From Williamsia sp. DF01-3 (lineage in GTDB: Bacteria > Actinomycetota > Actinomycetes > Mycobacteriales > Mycobacteriaceae), in NCBI RefSeq assembly GCF_023051145.1, contig NZ_JALKFS010000005.1, positions 1,550,001-1,614,000 on the forward strand: DNA of 64,000 nucleotides. The letters are read 5' to 3'. Positions 8,529-17,639 of this stretch are shown here, in pieces. The first letter of the stretch is position 1. Every line of letters starts with the position of its first letter. The notes beneath the pieces were generated by a model. That model made no database searches and was not told where the DNA came from. It saw only the letters and a program-made list of their open reading frames with translations. A program made the position numbers and the translations under genes.

Positions 8529-9701
8529 GTGCCGCTTCAGGATCACCACAAGATCGTCTCCGTGGACGACCATCTGATCGAACACCCCCGCGTCTGGCAG
8601 GATCGATTGCCGGAAACGTTCCGCGACCGCGGGCCGCGGATCGTCGAGGCGAACGGCAACCATGTCTGGAACTACGACGGCACCGCCTTTCCGACCGTGG
8701 GATTGAACGCAGTTGCCGGCAAGCCCCCAGAGGAGTGGGGTATGGATCCAGTCCGGTACGAAGACATGATTCCGGGTTGTTACGATCCATCTGCACGGCT
8801 AAAGGACATGGACGTCGACGGTGTCGAGGCCGCCTTGTGCTTCCCATCCTTCCCCGGCTTCGGTGGAGGAGTCTTTCAGCGCGCCCAGGACAAAGATCTG
8901 GCCCTCCTTTGTGTACGAGCGTGGAACGACTTCTATATCGACGAATGGTGCGCTACAGATCGGTCGCGGTTCGTCCCGCTGTCGATCGTCCCTACCTGGG
9001 ATCCTCAACTCGCGGCCGCCGAAGTACGGCGCACTGCTGCGATGGGTTCCAGGACGATCTCGTTCCCGGACAGTCCGGTACCGCTGGGACTGCCGTCCTT
9101 CCACAACTCCCACTGGGACCCTTTTTGGCATGCGTGTGAAGAAACCGGCACTGTCATCTCACTCCACTTCGGTTCTGGTGGTTTCGTTCCCGGGTTCTCG
9201 TTTTCGGGGACCAAAGCGATAGCAGGGGAGATGGCGCTTCCTGACGCGCCATTCGCAGTTGCCATCGCGACCTTTTCCACGAACCTGATGTGGAGCACCA
9301 TCGATCTTCTGTTCTCCGGCGTACTTCAGAAGCATCCGAAGCTTCAGTTCTCACTGGCAGAGGGTGGCATCGGGTGGATTCCCTACATCCTAGAGCGGAC
9401 GGACTTCGTCTGGGAGCGACACCGCCATTATCAGGAGATTGATTTCGATACCCGCCCCTCGGACCTGTTTCGAGAGCACTTCTGGGGATGTTTCATAGAT
9501 GACGACTTTGGGGTCGAGAACCGCCACAAAGTCGGAATTGATCGCATCATGCTCGAGATCGACTACCCGCATTCGGATTCAAACTGGCCCAACAGCCGGA
9601 AGCGTGCAGCAGAAGTCCTCGTTCATGTGCCGGATGACGAGTGCGAAAAGATCTGCGAGACGAACGCGCGGACCATGTTGAACTTTCCGGCACCGGTATA
9701 A
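8529..9701 (+). CDS. Amidohydrolase family 2 protein, second copy
   Basis: A 390-residue amidohydrolase-2 protein, distantly related to the one at 6946. VSVDDHLIEHP carries the N-terminal metal motif, SLHFGSGG supplies the barrel histidine, and MLEIDYPHSDSNWP the C-terminal Asp-containing motif. This subgroup is common in actinobacterial steroid, terpenoid and cyclic-acid degradation clusters. The start is GTG 8529; no strong ribosome site precedes it, so the exact start is uncertain. The substrate cannot be read from sequence. Confidence 0.85.
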   Translation: MPLQDHHKIVSVDDHLIEHPRVWQDRLPETFRDRGPRIVEANGNHVWNYDGTAFPTVGLNAVAGKPPEEWGMDPVRYEDMIPGCYDPSARLKDMDVDGVEAALCFPSFPGFGGGVFQRAQDKDLALLCVRAWNDFYIDEWCATDRSRFVPLSIVPTWDPQLAAAEVRRTAAMGSRTISFPDSPVPLGLPSFHNSHWDPFWHACEETGTVISLHFGSGGFVPGFSFSGTKAIAGEMALPDAPFAVAIATFSTNLMWSTIDLLFSGVLQKHPKLQFSLAEGGIGWIPYILERTDFVWERHRHYQEIDFDTRPSDLFREHFWGCFIDDDFGVENRHKVGIDRIMLEIDYPHSDSNWPNSRKRAAEVLVHVPDDECEKICETNARTMLNFPAPV

Positions 9702-9743
9702 CTCGGAATCCCGAATCAGCGACTCACGACGAAAGGTAGAACG

Positions 9744-9908
9744 TTGTCAGGCTTGGACAACAGTCAGAACGTGACCGACCAGGTAAGTCTCGAGAATACA
9801 GTGATCCCAGCGAACCAGCGTCCGACAGAGACCACCCCTGACGCACGCGACGACGAGCACCGCGACGACCCGGACGATCTCGCAGATGCGACCCCCGGTC
9901 CACGGTAA
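9744..9908 (+). CDS. Possible small acidic protein, 54 aa, TTG start
   Basis: An open frame from TTG 9744, 7 bases after AAAGG, to TAA 9906. It encodes LSGLDNSQNVTDQVSLENTV followed by an acidic tail rich in Asp, Glu and Pro (DARDDEHRDDPDDLADATPG). It follows the second amidohydrolase by 42 bases. The ribosome site supports it; the low-complexity tail and non-ATG start argue caution. Function unknown. Confidence 0.35.
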   Translation: MSGLDNSQNVTDQVSLENTVIPANQRPTETTPDARDDEHRDDPDDLADATPGPR

Positions 9909-9951
9909 GCGTTCGCGATGTGTTCCAGATGGCCGAGCCGCAGGGTGCGTC

Positions 9952-10173
9952 ATGTCGGGCGGTACTTACTTTCGTCGGACATTTCTCGTGAATGAACGCC
10001 TGCGGCGGCTGGCCGACCAGTGGCGGCTGCGGGTGACGGCGAGATCGCTGTTTTGCAGAGAATGCGGTACCGAGCTGATCACGCGATTACCCTACTTACG
10101 TGGACTATGCAGCGAGGTCTGTGCAGATAGGCGATGGGACGAGCGGTGTGCGCGCGCGATGCTGTACGTCTAG
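9952..10173 (+). CDS. Possible small zinc-ribbon-like protein, 73 aa
   Basis: From ATG 9952 the frame encodes a basic 73-residue protein with FCRECGTELITRL and LCSEVC, two cysteine pairs spaced like a treble-clef or zinc-ribbon knuckle. No strong Shine-Dalgarno sequence is seen. It overlaps, on the opposite strand, only the outer edge of an excisionase relic. Real but unrecognised gene, or chance; confidence is low. Confidence 0.3.
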   Translation: MSGGTYFRRTFLVNERLRRLADQWRLRVTARSLFCRECGTELITRLPYLRGLCSEVCADRRWDERCARAMLYV

Positions 10174-10194
10174 CGCATCTCAGTTGTTCTAGCC

Positions 10195-10339
10195 CAGCGG
10201 TGACGGCTCGGCCATGCGACATCGCCTCGACCACGCGCTTGAGGACCTGATGGAGGTTCTTGGGCAGCTCGATTCGGTCGTGCTCGTCGACACCGACCAG
10301 GGCGTATGAGGCTGGGCGGTAGTCCCGCTGACCGTTCAT
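10195..10339 (-). pseudogene. Excisionase/antitoxin-type protein, N-terminal fragment
   Basis: The minus strand from ATG 10339 reads YALVGVDEHDRIELPKNLHQ and then VLKRVVEAMSHGRAVT. This matches the start of small excisionase-family DNA-binding proteins (usual pattern: LPEELYEVLRQVVEAMQ.GQAVTV, then a helix-turn-helix). After GRAVT the sequence no longer matches and the helix-turn-helix is missing. It is a remnant, possibly of a toxin-antitoxin or phage module. Confidence 0.55.
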
Positions 10340-10553
10340 GGGCTTGCAGGAAATTCGGCACCAGCGCAAGCTGCTCAGCACCTATCGGAATGTCCGTGAG
10401 ACACGGCGGTACGACGCCATCGCTGCGACATCGGTACCCCATCAACGCCAAAGGCTCCCATCGCGGCCAGTGTCGATATGTTCAGGTCTTAAGTGATGGT
10501 TGAGCGCCGGACGCCGGCGCTGCGCTCGTTGAGCATTCGCTGGTCCAGAGGGT

Positions 10554-10616
10554 AATCAGGCCAAGTGGATCACCGGCACCGAGATCAAGGTGGATGCGGG
10601 GTTCAGTCTCAAGTAG
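10554..10616 (+). pseudogene. SDR C-terminal tail, remnant
   Basis: Twenty codons ending at TAG 10614 read NQAKWITGTEIKVDAGFSLK, which is the standard C-terminus of short-chain dehydrogenases (family pattern WITGxxIxVDGGxSL). No SDR core precedes it, so this is a scar of a deleted gene. Together with the excisionase relic it marks 10.2-10.7 kb as a decayed junction. Confidence 0.65.
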
Positions 10617-10780
10617 GCCGACAAGTCGCGGATTCGCCGCGGGGTTGGCACTCGACATAAATACCGGGCACGTCTGACACCTAGTTTCCTACGTCAGTAT
10701 GGTGTACGCAGACGTACCGACGTGACTGTGAGTAGCTGGTCACGAGTGAGGCGGGCGAGGTTCCGCAGATTGGACCATTT

Positions 10781-11299
10781 ATGAAGGTTGTGCGCTCGAT
10801 GGCTCGAGGCAGTTCAGATACCGCGGGTGCCGCCTTGCTGCTCCGCGTCGCAGTGGGCGGAACCATATTGGCGCACGGGCTGAAGCACGGCAGGTCCCTT
10901 GACGGTACTGCCGGTTGGTTCCAATCGATCGGCTTTCGGCACCCCACGTCGCAGGCCCGCGCCAGCGCGGTCGTCGAAGTGGGCGCGGGCGCGGCGATCC
11001 TCGCAGGTGCCGCCACACCTGTGGCCGCAGCCGCTGTTGTCGGCACTATGGCGGTGGCCGCTCGTTCGGTGCACCTGTCGAACGGGTTCTTCATCACGGC
11101 AGAGGGATGGGAGTATGTCGCGAACATGGCCGTCGGAGCGGTGGCTCTTGCGGGCATTGGTCCAGGCCCCTGGAGTGTTGACAAGGCTCTTGGACTCGAA
11201 CCGAAGTTCAGCGGCAACTCCTCAGCGGCCCTGGCGGCTGGTGTGGGAATCGCCGCCGCCGCCGCGCAGTTGGCCCTGTTCTACCGCCCTTCCAAATGA
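10781..11299 (+). CDS. DoxX family membrane protein
   Basis: A 172-residue integral membrane protein with about four hydrophobic segments. The DoxX pattern is seen as ALLLRVAVGGTILAHGLKH near residue 20, then GWFQSIGFRHP, and VEVGAGAAILAG. DoxX proteins sit in the cytoplasmic membrane and are linked to redox homeostasis; no enzymatic residue set is known. ATG 10781 is the first start in frame, with no strong ribosome site. It stands alone between remnants and the next gene on the same strand. Confidence 0.75.
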   Translation: MKVVRSMARGSSDTAGAALLLRVAVGGTILAHGLKHGRSLDGTAGWFQSIGFRHPTSQARASAVVEVGAGAAILAGAATPVAAAAVVGTMAVAARSVHLSNGFFITAEGWEYVANMAVGAVALAGIGPGPWSVDKALGLEPKFSGNSSAALAAGVGIAAAAAQLALFYRPSK

Positions 11300-11401
11300 G
11301 TCCAGTCATGGGCAGATAGAAAATGAGCACCGTGGTGCGGTAGCAGCGCCCCGGTAGTCTGACTGTCCGGCTGTTCGGCACTCGATCAGGGGAGGCCCAG
11401 T

Positions 11402-12394
11402 GTGACAGGTGATTTGACGGTCGTCGATCTCATCGATCCGGCTGTTCCCGCGGTGGGGGAGTGGTCGCTGCCCGGTGTGGTGGTGGGTGTGTGCCGAGGT
11501 GGCGTCCCGCGCTCCGACAGCGCAGACCGGTGGCTCGATGTGAGTACCTTCACTGTGACCGACACGGCGTCTGATGATCGACGGGTGGTGCCGGTCTCGG
11601 ACCTCGACGAGACCATTACCTTGTTGTCCGACAGGGTCGCGGCGCGGCCGGTCGCGGCGGCCATCTGCGATGACGTCTTGCGGGCCGGGTCGCCTACCGG
11701 TAGCACCTCCGGTGGGTTGATCGCCGAGTCGCTGGCCTACTCGACCTTGCAGGCCGGCGCCGAGTTCGGTGGGTGGCTCGCAGCCCAGGGTCCGCGGCGT
11801 CGTCACGAGCAGAATGATGCGGTGGTGTTGTCTCGCAATGGTTCAGACATGGACATCACCTTCAATCGCTCGGATCGTCATAACGCCTTCAGCAATGCCC
11901 TGCGCGCCGGGTTAATCGATGGCTTGACGGTGGCACTGGCGGACCCTTCGGTCGAGTCGGTGAGGTTGAGTGGTCGGGGCCGCTCCTTCTGCAGCGGTGG
12001 TGACCTCTCGGAGTTCGGGATGTTCTCCGATCCCGCCGACGCCCACCTCGCCCGTACGCGGCACAGCCCGGCATTGCTCCTCGACGCCCTGACTCATCGA
12101 TTGGGCGCACGTTGTCGGGCTAATGTTCATGGCGCTGTTCTGGGCAGTGGGATGGAGATGGCGGCCTACTGCGGTGTTGTTGCCGCGCATCCGGATACGG
12201 TGTTCGGCCTACCGGAGTTGAACCTGGGGTTGGTTCCGGGTGCCGGTGGCACGGTGAGCATTCCTCGGCGGATCGGCCGCTGGCGTACCGCTTACCTCGT
12301 CCTGACCGGGCGCCGGATCGACACGGCCACCGCGCTGCGATGGGGCTTGGTCGATGAGGTGAGTGAGAGTTCTCGGACGGTACCTCCGTCATAG
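11402..12394 (+). CDS. Enoyl-CoA hydratase/isomerase family protein with N-terminal extension
   Basis: A 330-residue protein starting at GTG 11402. The C-terminal 180 residues are crotonase-like: ITFNRSDRHNAFSNALR, then GRSFCSGGDLSEFG (first oxyanion-hole motif), HGAVLGSGMEMAAYCG (second, with a Glu in the usual catalytic region) and FGLPELNLGLVPGAGGT. The first 145 residues are not crotonase consensus; SLPGVVVGVCRGG and GSTSGGLIAESLAYSTLQAG suggest a degenerate duplicate of the fold. Its last six bases overlap the converging amidohydrolase relic. Substrate unknown. Confidence 0.75.
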   Translation: MTGDLTVVDLIDPAVPAVGEWSLPGVVVGVCRGGVPRSDSADRWLDVSTFTVTDTASDDRRVVPVSDLDETITLLSDRVAARPVAAAICDDVLRAGSPTGSTSGGLIAESLAYSTLQAGAEFGGWLAAQGPRRRHEQNDAVVLSRNGSDMDITFNRSDRHNAFSNALRAGLIDGLTVALADPSVESVRLSGRGRSFCSGGDLSEFGMFSDPADAHLARTRHSPALLLDALTHRLGARCRANVHGAVLGSGMEMAAYCGVVAAHPDTVFGLPELNLGLVPGAGGTVSIPRRIGRWRTAYLVLTGRRIDTATALRWGLVDEVSESSRTVPPS

Positions 12395-13189
12395 GTCGAC
12401 GCTGTGACGGACGCGTCCGTCGATGACCGTGGCCGCAACCAGTTCGGCGGAGAGTTCGGCGAGGACGGCGTCGGGCCCGGCGGACATGAGGCACAGATCG
12501 GCGCGTTCTCCCGCGACCAGGTCGCGCGGTCGTGCCGGAGTGTGCGGATCGCCGAGGAACACCGCCAATGCTGTTGCCGCGGAAACACGTTCGTCGGGCG
12601 AGAGGAGAGTTCCCGATGTGGTGAGCCGGTCTCTGGCCGCGCGCATGGACGCCCACGGATCCAGGTCGCCGAAGGGCGCATCGGTACTTCCCGCGACCGG
12701 CACACCCGCCCGATACAGGCTTGCGACCCTCCACAACTCGTGCTGCTCGGCGGCGGGTACGTCGACGACGTACTCCTCGCCCCGTTCGGCGACGAAATTG
12801 GGTTGTGTCACCACGGTGATTCCGAGACCGGCCAGATCGTCGAGCATGTCGCCCGGCACCATCGCCGCGTGCTCGATCCGATCGCCCGTACGTACACCTG
12901 CAGTTCGTAGGGCGGTGAGGGCGACGACGAGTTGCACGACCGTCACGCAGTGCAGGGCCACCGCGTGAGCGCTTGAGTGTTGCCGGGCCACCCACAGCGT
13001 CAGTTCGTCGAGGTCGAGTGAGTTGTCGTCGAGGATCCGTTTGGTCGGCCCGAACTCGAGCCGCGAAAAGCGCTGTCCCTCAGCGCGCGAGAGCACCATC
13101 ACTCGCTGTGGAAGTTGCCCCGTGTGCACGGCGGCGTCGAGGGCCTCGAGCATGTGACGCGCTGGAGCCGAAAGGTGTTGTGGCGTGAC
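12389..13189 (-). pseudogene. YtcJ-like amidohydrolase, 5' half missing
   Basis: The minus strand encodes the C-terminal half of a YtcJ/amidohydrolase-3 protein: AVALHCVTVVQL, RIEHAAMVPGDM (metal His) and VAGSTDAPFGDLDPW (catalytic Asp), ending with the composite-domain strand. Full-length relatives are near 500 residues; about 265 remain. Homology stops near 13189, where the plus-strand recombinase gene begins at GTG 13185. The frame stays open a little further upstream only as a recombinase shadow. Insertion of the recombinase module most likely cut the gene. Confidence 0.75.
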
Positions 13190-14342
13190 GGAGTTACTGT
13201 CATCCGCTGCTCCTGGTCCGGCGCCTGATTTGGTGGTGTCGGCGGAGGTGCGGCGGCGGGTGGACACCTCGCTGCTCGATACCCGGGCACCGTCCACGCG
13301 CCGGAACTACACGCGGGCGTGGGCGGTGTTCGAAAAGTACTGCGACCAGCACGGGCATCGGGCGTTGCCGGCACATCCGCATGTGGTGGCCGATTACCTT
13401 CTCGCGCTGGAGAACACCGTGGACGCCCGCGGGAATGCGGCGTATTCGATGTCGGCGATCGAGGGCGCGGCAGCGGCGATCAAGTTCGTCCACAAAGCCC
13501 ATGCGCCCCAACAACAATCGACGCCTGATGAGACACCGTTGTGGCTCAGTCCAGTGGTCGCGGGCACCTTGTCAGCAATCCGCCGCCGCGGCGCGGCGAG
13601 TGGGCGCCGGCCCCGCCAACCCGAAGACCCGCTGGATTTGGTGGATTTGCGGGCGATGGTGCACACCGCCCGCGCCTCGGCGACGACGTGGCGCACCAAG
13701 CTGCGGGAGCGCCGCGACACCGCCGCGTTGGTGCTGGGGTGGGCCGGTGCGATGCGCCGCTCAGAAATCGTCGGACTCGCAGTCGGGGATGTCCGGCGGA
13801 CCCGCGACGGCTGGATCATCACCGTCCGCAAATCGAAAACCGACCAAGACGGCACCGGTCAACGCAAAGCCCTCCCGACCGGGGAACATTTGGAGACGTG
13901 CGGACCGTGCGCGTATGTGCGGTGGCTGCACTGCCACAATGCGTTTGACCGGTTAGGGCGGGCCGGGCTGATCCGACTGCTGGCTGCCGACCGCCCACAC
14001 GACCACCATGTCTGCGCCGGCCCGCTTCCGGAGGTGCCGGCAGGGTCGGACCTGTTTCGGTCGGTGACCGCGGCCAGTGACCTCGCCGACACCGCACCGG
14101 TCGGGCAACTCATCCACACCCTGGTCCGCCGACGCCTGGCGGCGGCCCGCCCGGATCTGGACATCACCCGCTACGGCGCCCACAGTCTGCGTGCGGGGTT
14201 CGTGACCGAAGCGTTCCGCACCGGCCACGAACCGACCACGATCATGAAGCAGACCGGCCACAAATCCGTCGAGTCGCTGCTGAACTATGCCCGGGACAAC
14301 AACATTCACGTCCAGAACGCCGCCACCACCATCGGCATGTAA
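13185..14342 (+). CDS. Tyrosine recombinase (site-specific integrase), catalytically complete
   Basis: A 385-residue tyrosine recombinase. An N-terminal SAM-like core-binding domain (about 25-130, STRRNYTRAWAVFEKYCDQH) precedes the catalytic domain. The full active site is visible: Arg191 (GAMRRSEIVGL), Lys218, His333 and Arg336 (HSLRAGF), His359 (TGHKS) and nucleophile Tyr368 (LLNYAR). GTG 13185 follows AAAGG by 9 bases. The next gene begins 6 bases after its stop and encodes a related but inactive protein. The pair probably mobilises, or once mobilised, the surrounding island. Confidence 0.9.
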   Translation: MTELLSSAAPGPAPDLVVSAEVRRRVDTSLLDTRAPSTRRNYTRAWAVFEKYCDQHGHRALPAHPHVVADYLLALENTVDARGNAAYSMSAIEGAAAAIKFVHKAHAPQQQSTPDETPLWLSPVVAGTLSAIRRRGAASGRRPRQPEDPLDLVDLRAMVHTARASATTWRTKLRERRDTAALVLGWAGAMRRSEIVGLAVGDVRRTRDGWIITVRKSKTDQDGTGQRKALPTGEHLETCGPCAYVRWLHCHNAFDRLGRAGLIRLLAADRPHDHHVCAGPLPEVPAGSDLFRSVTAASDLADTAPVGQLIHTLVRRRLAAARPDLDITRYGAHSLRAGFVTEAFRTGHEPTTIMKQTGHKSVESLLNYARDNNIHVQNAATTIGM

Positions 14343-14347
14343 CTCCG

Positions 14348-15391
14348 ATGACCAGCCACCAACCATCGCTCGCTGGGCCTGACAGCGAGCTGGCTTATCG
14401 GTTGCCGCGGTCCTACCGCGGGGATTGGCAGCTCTACATCGACTGGTGCACCGCCTTTGACCTTGACCCAATCGGGTCGTCGCCGATCACGACAGCCCGA
14501 TACTTAGCTTTTGAGCCCGGGCTGTCGCGGGCCACGCTGCGCCGCCGGGTCTCGGCCATCAACACCGCCCACCGCCTCACCGGACGGACGCCGCCGGGCA
14601 CGATCACCGCGGTGCGGGCTCTGCTGTCCACCCGAGAACGCCACCAACACAACGCAGTACAGGCGATAACGCGGTTGCCGACGCATGGGTGGCCGGCCGG
14701 GTTGTTCGGCCGCCGCGACGCCCTCATCCTCACCCTGGTCTGCCAGTTGGGTGTCCCAGTCGGGGAGGTGGGGGAGTTGCGGTGCGGAGACATCGCCGTC
14801 GACCCCGTCGACGGCACTGTGCACATTGGCCGACACCACCACATCACCGCCGCACCCAATCTCGATGATCGATATGGGCTGTACGCGGTCTGGACACGCT
14901 GGGCCCTGCTCCGAGACCTCACCCTCCGCCGACCCTCACCCTTGTCCTGGGCACCGGTTCTCCATCAGGCCCCCGCCCGACCACCCGCACCCAGCCTCGT
15001 CGCCTATGAACCTGCCGATTCCGACGCTGTGTTGTTGCCAGCGTTCGATCGGTGGGGCAACCCGACTGCACCCATCGGCGACACCACCACCGGCCTGTCA
15101 CCGCGGGCGGTCTCGGCGATCCTGCACACCCACCTACGCGCGAGCGGCAGACCCGTCACCGACCGCGGACTGTGGGCACAAACACTGGCCGATCGCCACG
15201 CCACGCCCACCGAAAACGATAGCCCCGCAATGCCTGTCGTTGATCTGCCCGACACCTACGACGACGGGGTTTCCGCGCGCCACCGCGCTACAGCTGACCT
15301 GGGCGACCTCGACGACATCTTCACCGCCCTCGACCAGCAAACCGCTGAGCTCCTGGCGCGCACCGAACACCTCCTCTCCCAGATTGTCTGA
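14348..15391 (+). CDS. Degenerate tyrosine-recombinase-like partner protein
   Basis: A 347-residue protein immediately downstream of the active recombinase. Residues 20-75 (SYRGDWQLYIDWCTAFDLDP, then TTARYLA and LRRRVSAINTAHRLTG) match the core-binding domain. The following segment LILTLVCQLGVPVGEVGELR aligns with the first catalytic helix, but the Arg is gone, and no HxxR or nucleophile Tyr box follows. It likely binds DNA or the active partner without cutting. This is inference from missing residues. Gene order and spacing imply one transcript. Confidence 0.7.
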   Translation: MTSHQPSLAGPDSELAYRLPRSYRGDWQLYIDWCTAFDLDPIGSSPITTARYLAFEPGLSRATLRRRVSAINTAHRLTGRTPPGTITAVRALLSTRERHQHNAVQAITRLPTHGWPAGLFGRRDALILTLVCQLGVPVGEVGELRCGDIAVDPVDGTVHIGRHHHITAAPNLDDRYGLYAVWTRWALLRDLTLRRPSPLSWAPVLHQAPARPPAPSLVAYEPADSDAVLLPAFDRWGNPTAPIGDTTTGLSPRAVSAILHTHLRASGRPVTDRGLWAQTLADRHATPTENDSPAMPVVDLPDTYDDGVSARHRATADLGDLDDIFTALDQQTAELLARTEHLLSQIV

Positions 15392-15911
15392 AAGACAACA
15401 CCATTGCGTGGACGCGGTGGGCGCTGCTACGAGTGAGGTGGTAGTGACGCCTGGGTGTGTGATGTCGCGCTTAGATTTTTCGCCTGCAGGGCATGGCTTT
15501 CCCTGTCTACGTGTTCAAAGGTGAATGCGCGCAAGTCGGGCTAGAGCCGTGTGAGGTTCGGGCGTCTCAGACGTGGCGTCCACGGAGAGGGATTGGCGTT
15601 GTCGTCGTCGGTGAGCTTTCAGTGGCGTGGGCTGTTGCGGGGATATAACGATGGTGACGCGCCGCTCACCGGTGTCGAGTTCGATATCGCCACAGGGCAA
15701 TTGGCGCTCTAGCTATCTCGTGATGGCACCCGAGTCCCGCCACAAAGGGGCGCCACTAGCATGGCGGGAGAGTAAAGCCGCGTAGCACCATCGGCGGCAT
15801 TTTTTGAACGAGTGCGCGGCTGTGGCGCCGCGGCCGGTATGTTCGGGAAAGGAAGAGACGTTCCGCCCACTCGGGAGTGGAGCGCGATTATCAAGACTTG
15901 AGGTAGGCATT
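15392..15911 (+). other. Intergenic region between recombinase pair and Lsr2 gene
   Basis: About 520 bases with no convincing gene on either strand; the open frames seen lack ribosome sites and domain matches. It must hold the promoter of the Lsr2-like gene at 15912, and could hold an attachment site for the recombinase pair, but I could not identify repeats that would define one. Confidence 0.5.
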
Positions 15912-16268
15912 GTGGCACGCACGACCATCGAACAGATCACCGACGATTTTGACGGTTCGGATCTCGACCCCGCCGAGGTGACGGTGGCAATGTTCACTGT
16001 CAATGGTGTGGACTACTCCCTCGACCTGGGCGCTAACTCGGCCGAGAAGTTCAACAAAGACATGGGTAAATGGATCGACAAGGCCACCAAGATCGGTGGC
16101 CGACAGAAACGTTCCACCAGCAGGCAGGCCGCTGCTGTCTCGGCGCCGCGTACCGACAAGGCGCAACTGGCAGCAATTCGGGAGTGGGCACGCGCCAACG
16201 GGTATGAAGTGTCAGACCGCGGCCGCATCCCGAACGCGATCGTCGACGCCTACAACGACGCTAGCTAA
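15912..16268 (+). CDS. Lsr2 family nucleoid-associated protein (copy 1)
   Basis: A 118-residue Lsr2 homologue. The N-terminal oligomerisation domain has [20 protein letters not shown] and VDYSLDLG; the C-terminal DNA-binding domain ends [20 protein letters not shown], with the RGR that enters the AT-rich minor groove. Lsr2 is a bridging xenogeneic silencer. GTG 15912 gives the family N-terminus ([11 protein letters not shown]). This copy is next to recombinase and nuclease genes; two further Lsr2 homologues lie at 40684 and 54518. Confidence 0.9.
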   Translation: MARTTIEQITDDFDGSDLDPAEVTVAMFTVNGVDYSLDLGANSAEKFNKDMGKWIDKATKIGGRQKRSTSRQAAAVSAPRTDKAQLAAIREWARANGYEVSDRGRIPNAIVDAYNDAS

Positions 16269-16416
16269 GCAGCCGGGCGCAAGCCGGCTGGGGCCAGGTG
16301 TTGTCGGTATGGGTTCAGCAAACGGGTTGTGGCGCTGACGATGTCGACGACGCGATGTTCTTCACACGTCGTCGCGAACGTCTAATGTGCTTGGCCGGGG
16401 CGCGTCGGGCGGCTGG

Positions 16417-17481
16417 TTAGGTGTGCGAGTCGAGGTTAGTGATGGTTTCGGCGACGGCGGTGGCGAGGTCGTCGTCGGTGGGGACGAGCTCGCGGACCGG
16501 GGCGGGCAGGGTGTCGTAGGTGTAGTCGGCCACTGCCAGTGGGGCGGTGGTTCCGGCCAGGGAGTACCGCACGACCTGGTCGTTGCGGCCGGCGCAGAGC
16601 AGGATCCCGATGGTGGGGGCGTGCTGGGTGTGGTCGCGCAGATTGTCATCCACCCAGGACACGTAGAAGCCGAGTTTCCCGAGGTATTCGGGTTCGAACT
16701 TGCCGACTTTGAGTTCGACGACGACGAATCGTGACTGGATCCAGTTGAAGAACAGCAGGTCGATATAGAAGTCGTCGCCGCCTGCGGTGAAGTGGTATTG
16801 GCGGCCGGCGAAGGCGAATCCGTGGCCGAGTTCGAGGAGGAAACGTTGGAGCCGGCTCATCAGTGCGGCTTCGAGTTCGCGTTCCGCGACGCGTTCATTG
16901 ATGTCGAGGAAGTCGAACACGTACGGGTCGCGGACCAGTTGATGGGCCAGGTCCGAATCGCCTGGTGGTAGATGCTCGTTAAAGTTCGTTGGTGCCGCAC
17001 CGACCCGGCGGTCGAGTTGGGTGCGGATCTGATGGGTCAACACTGCCCGGGACCAGCCATGATCGACCGCAGCAGCGGCATACCAATCCCGCAGGGCCGG
17101 GTCGTCGAGTTTGTCGATGAGGGTGGTGATGTGGCCCCACGGAAGTTGTCCAACAGGCTGTTGGACAAATGCCTCCCGCGACCAACTGCCGGCGGCGGTG
17201 CGCATGTAGTGCAGGTTGCTGCGGGAAAACCCCCGCATATCCGGGAACTCGGCCCGCAGGTCGGCGGCGAGGCGTTCGACCACTTTGGTGCCCCACCCCT
17301 GGGCGTCCTGGCGGTCGAGGATCGCACGGCCAATGTTCCAGTACAACACCAACAATTCGGTGTTGACCGCCCGAGTGGCCTTGAGGCGAGCACCACGCAC
17401 GTGCGCTTTGAGCTGGGCAAGAAGATCGCCGTACCCATCCGGTGTCAGACCCGCCTCACTCACCTCCCCATCTTCTCCCAT
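16417..17481 (-). CDS. YhcG/DUF1016 PDDEXK nuclease family protein
   Basis: A protein of about 354 residues of the YhcG family. The N-terminal DUF1016 helical domain is seen in KATRAVNTELLVLYWNIGRA and GFSRSNLHYM, and the C-terminal PDDEXK nuclease domain in DDFYIDLLFFNWIQSRFVVV followed by ELKVGKFEPEYLGKL (Asp, Glu-x-Lys). Family members occur in restriction and defence islands and in toxin-like contexts. The start is uncertain: ATG 17481 is chosen, and the frame extends upstream to 17529. It stands between an Lsr2 gene and a broken PLD gene, both typical of accessory DNA. Confidence 0.85.
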   Translation of the reverse strand: MGEDGEVSEAGLTPDGYGDLLAQLKAHVRGARLKATRAVNTELLVLYWNIGRAILDRQDAQGWGTKVVERLAADLRAEFPDMRGFSRSNLHYMRTAAGSWSREAFVQQPVGQLPWGHITTLIDKLDDPALRDWYAAAAVDHGWSRAVLTHQIRTQLDRRVGAAPTNFNEHLPPGDSDLAHQLVRDPYVFDFLDINERVAERELEAALMSRLQRFLLELGHGFAFAGRQYHFTAGGDDFYIDLLFFNWIQSRFVVVELKVGKFEPEYLGKLGFYVSWVDDNLRDHTQHAPTIGILLCAGRNDQVVRYSLAGTTAPLAVADYTYDTLPAPVRELVPTDDDLATAVAETITNLDSHT

Positions 17482-17639
17482 CCGCGCGACACGTCGACAG
17501 CCAGCCGACCTGACAATCATTTTCGGCACCCGGTGGATGACGGCCGTCGCTGGATATCGCCATCATTTCAGCGGGGGTTGCTGCCGCGTACGCCCGCGCG
17601 GCAATAGTTACGGGTCTGGTTGCGCGATGACAATTGGGG

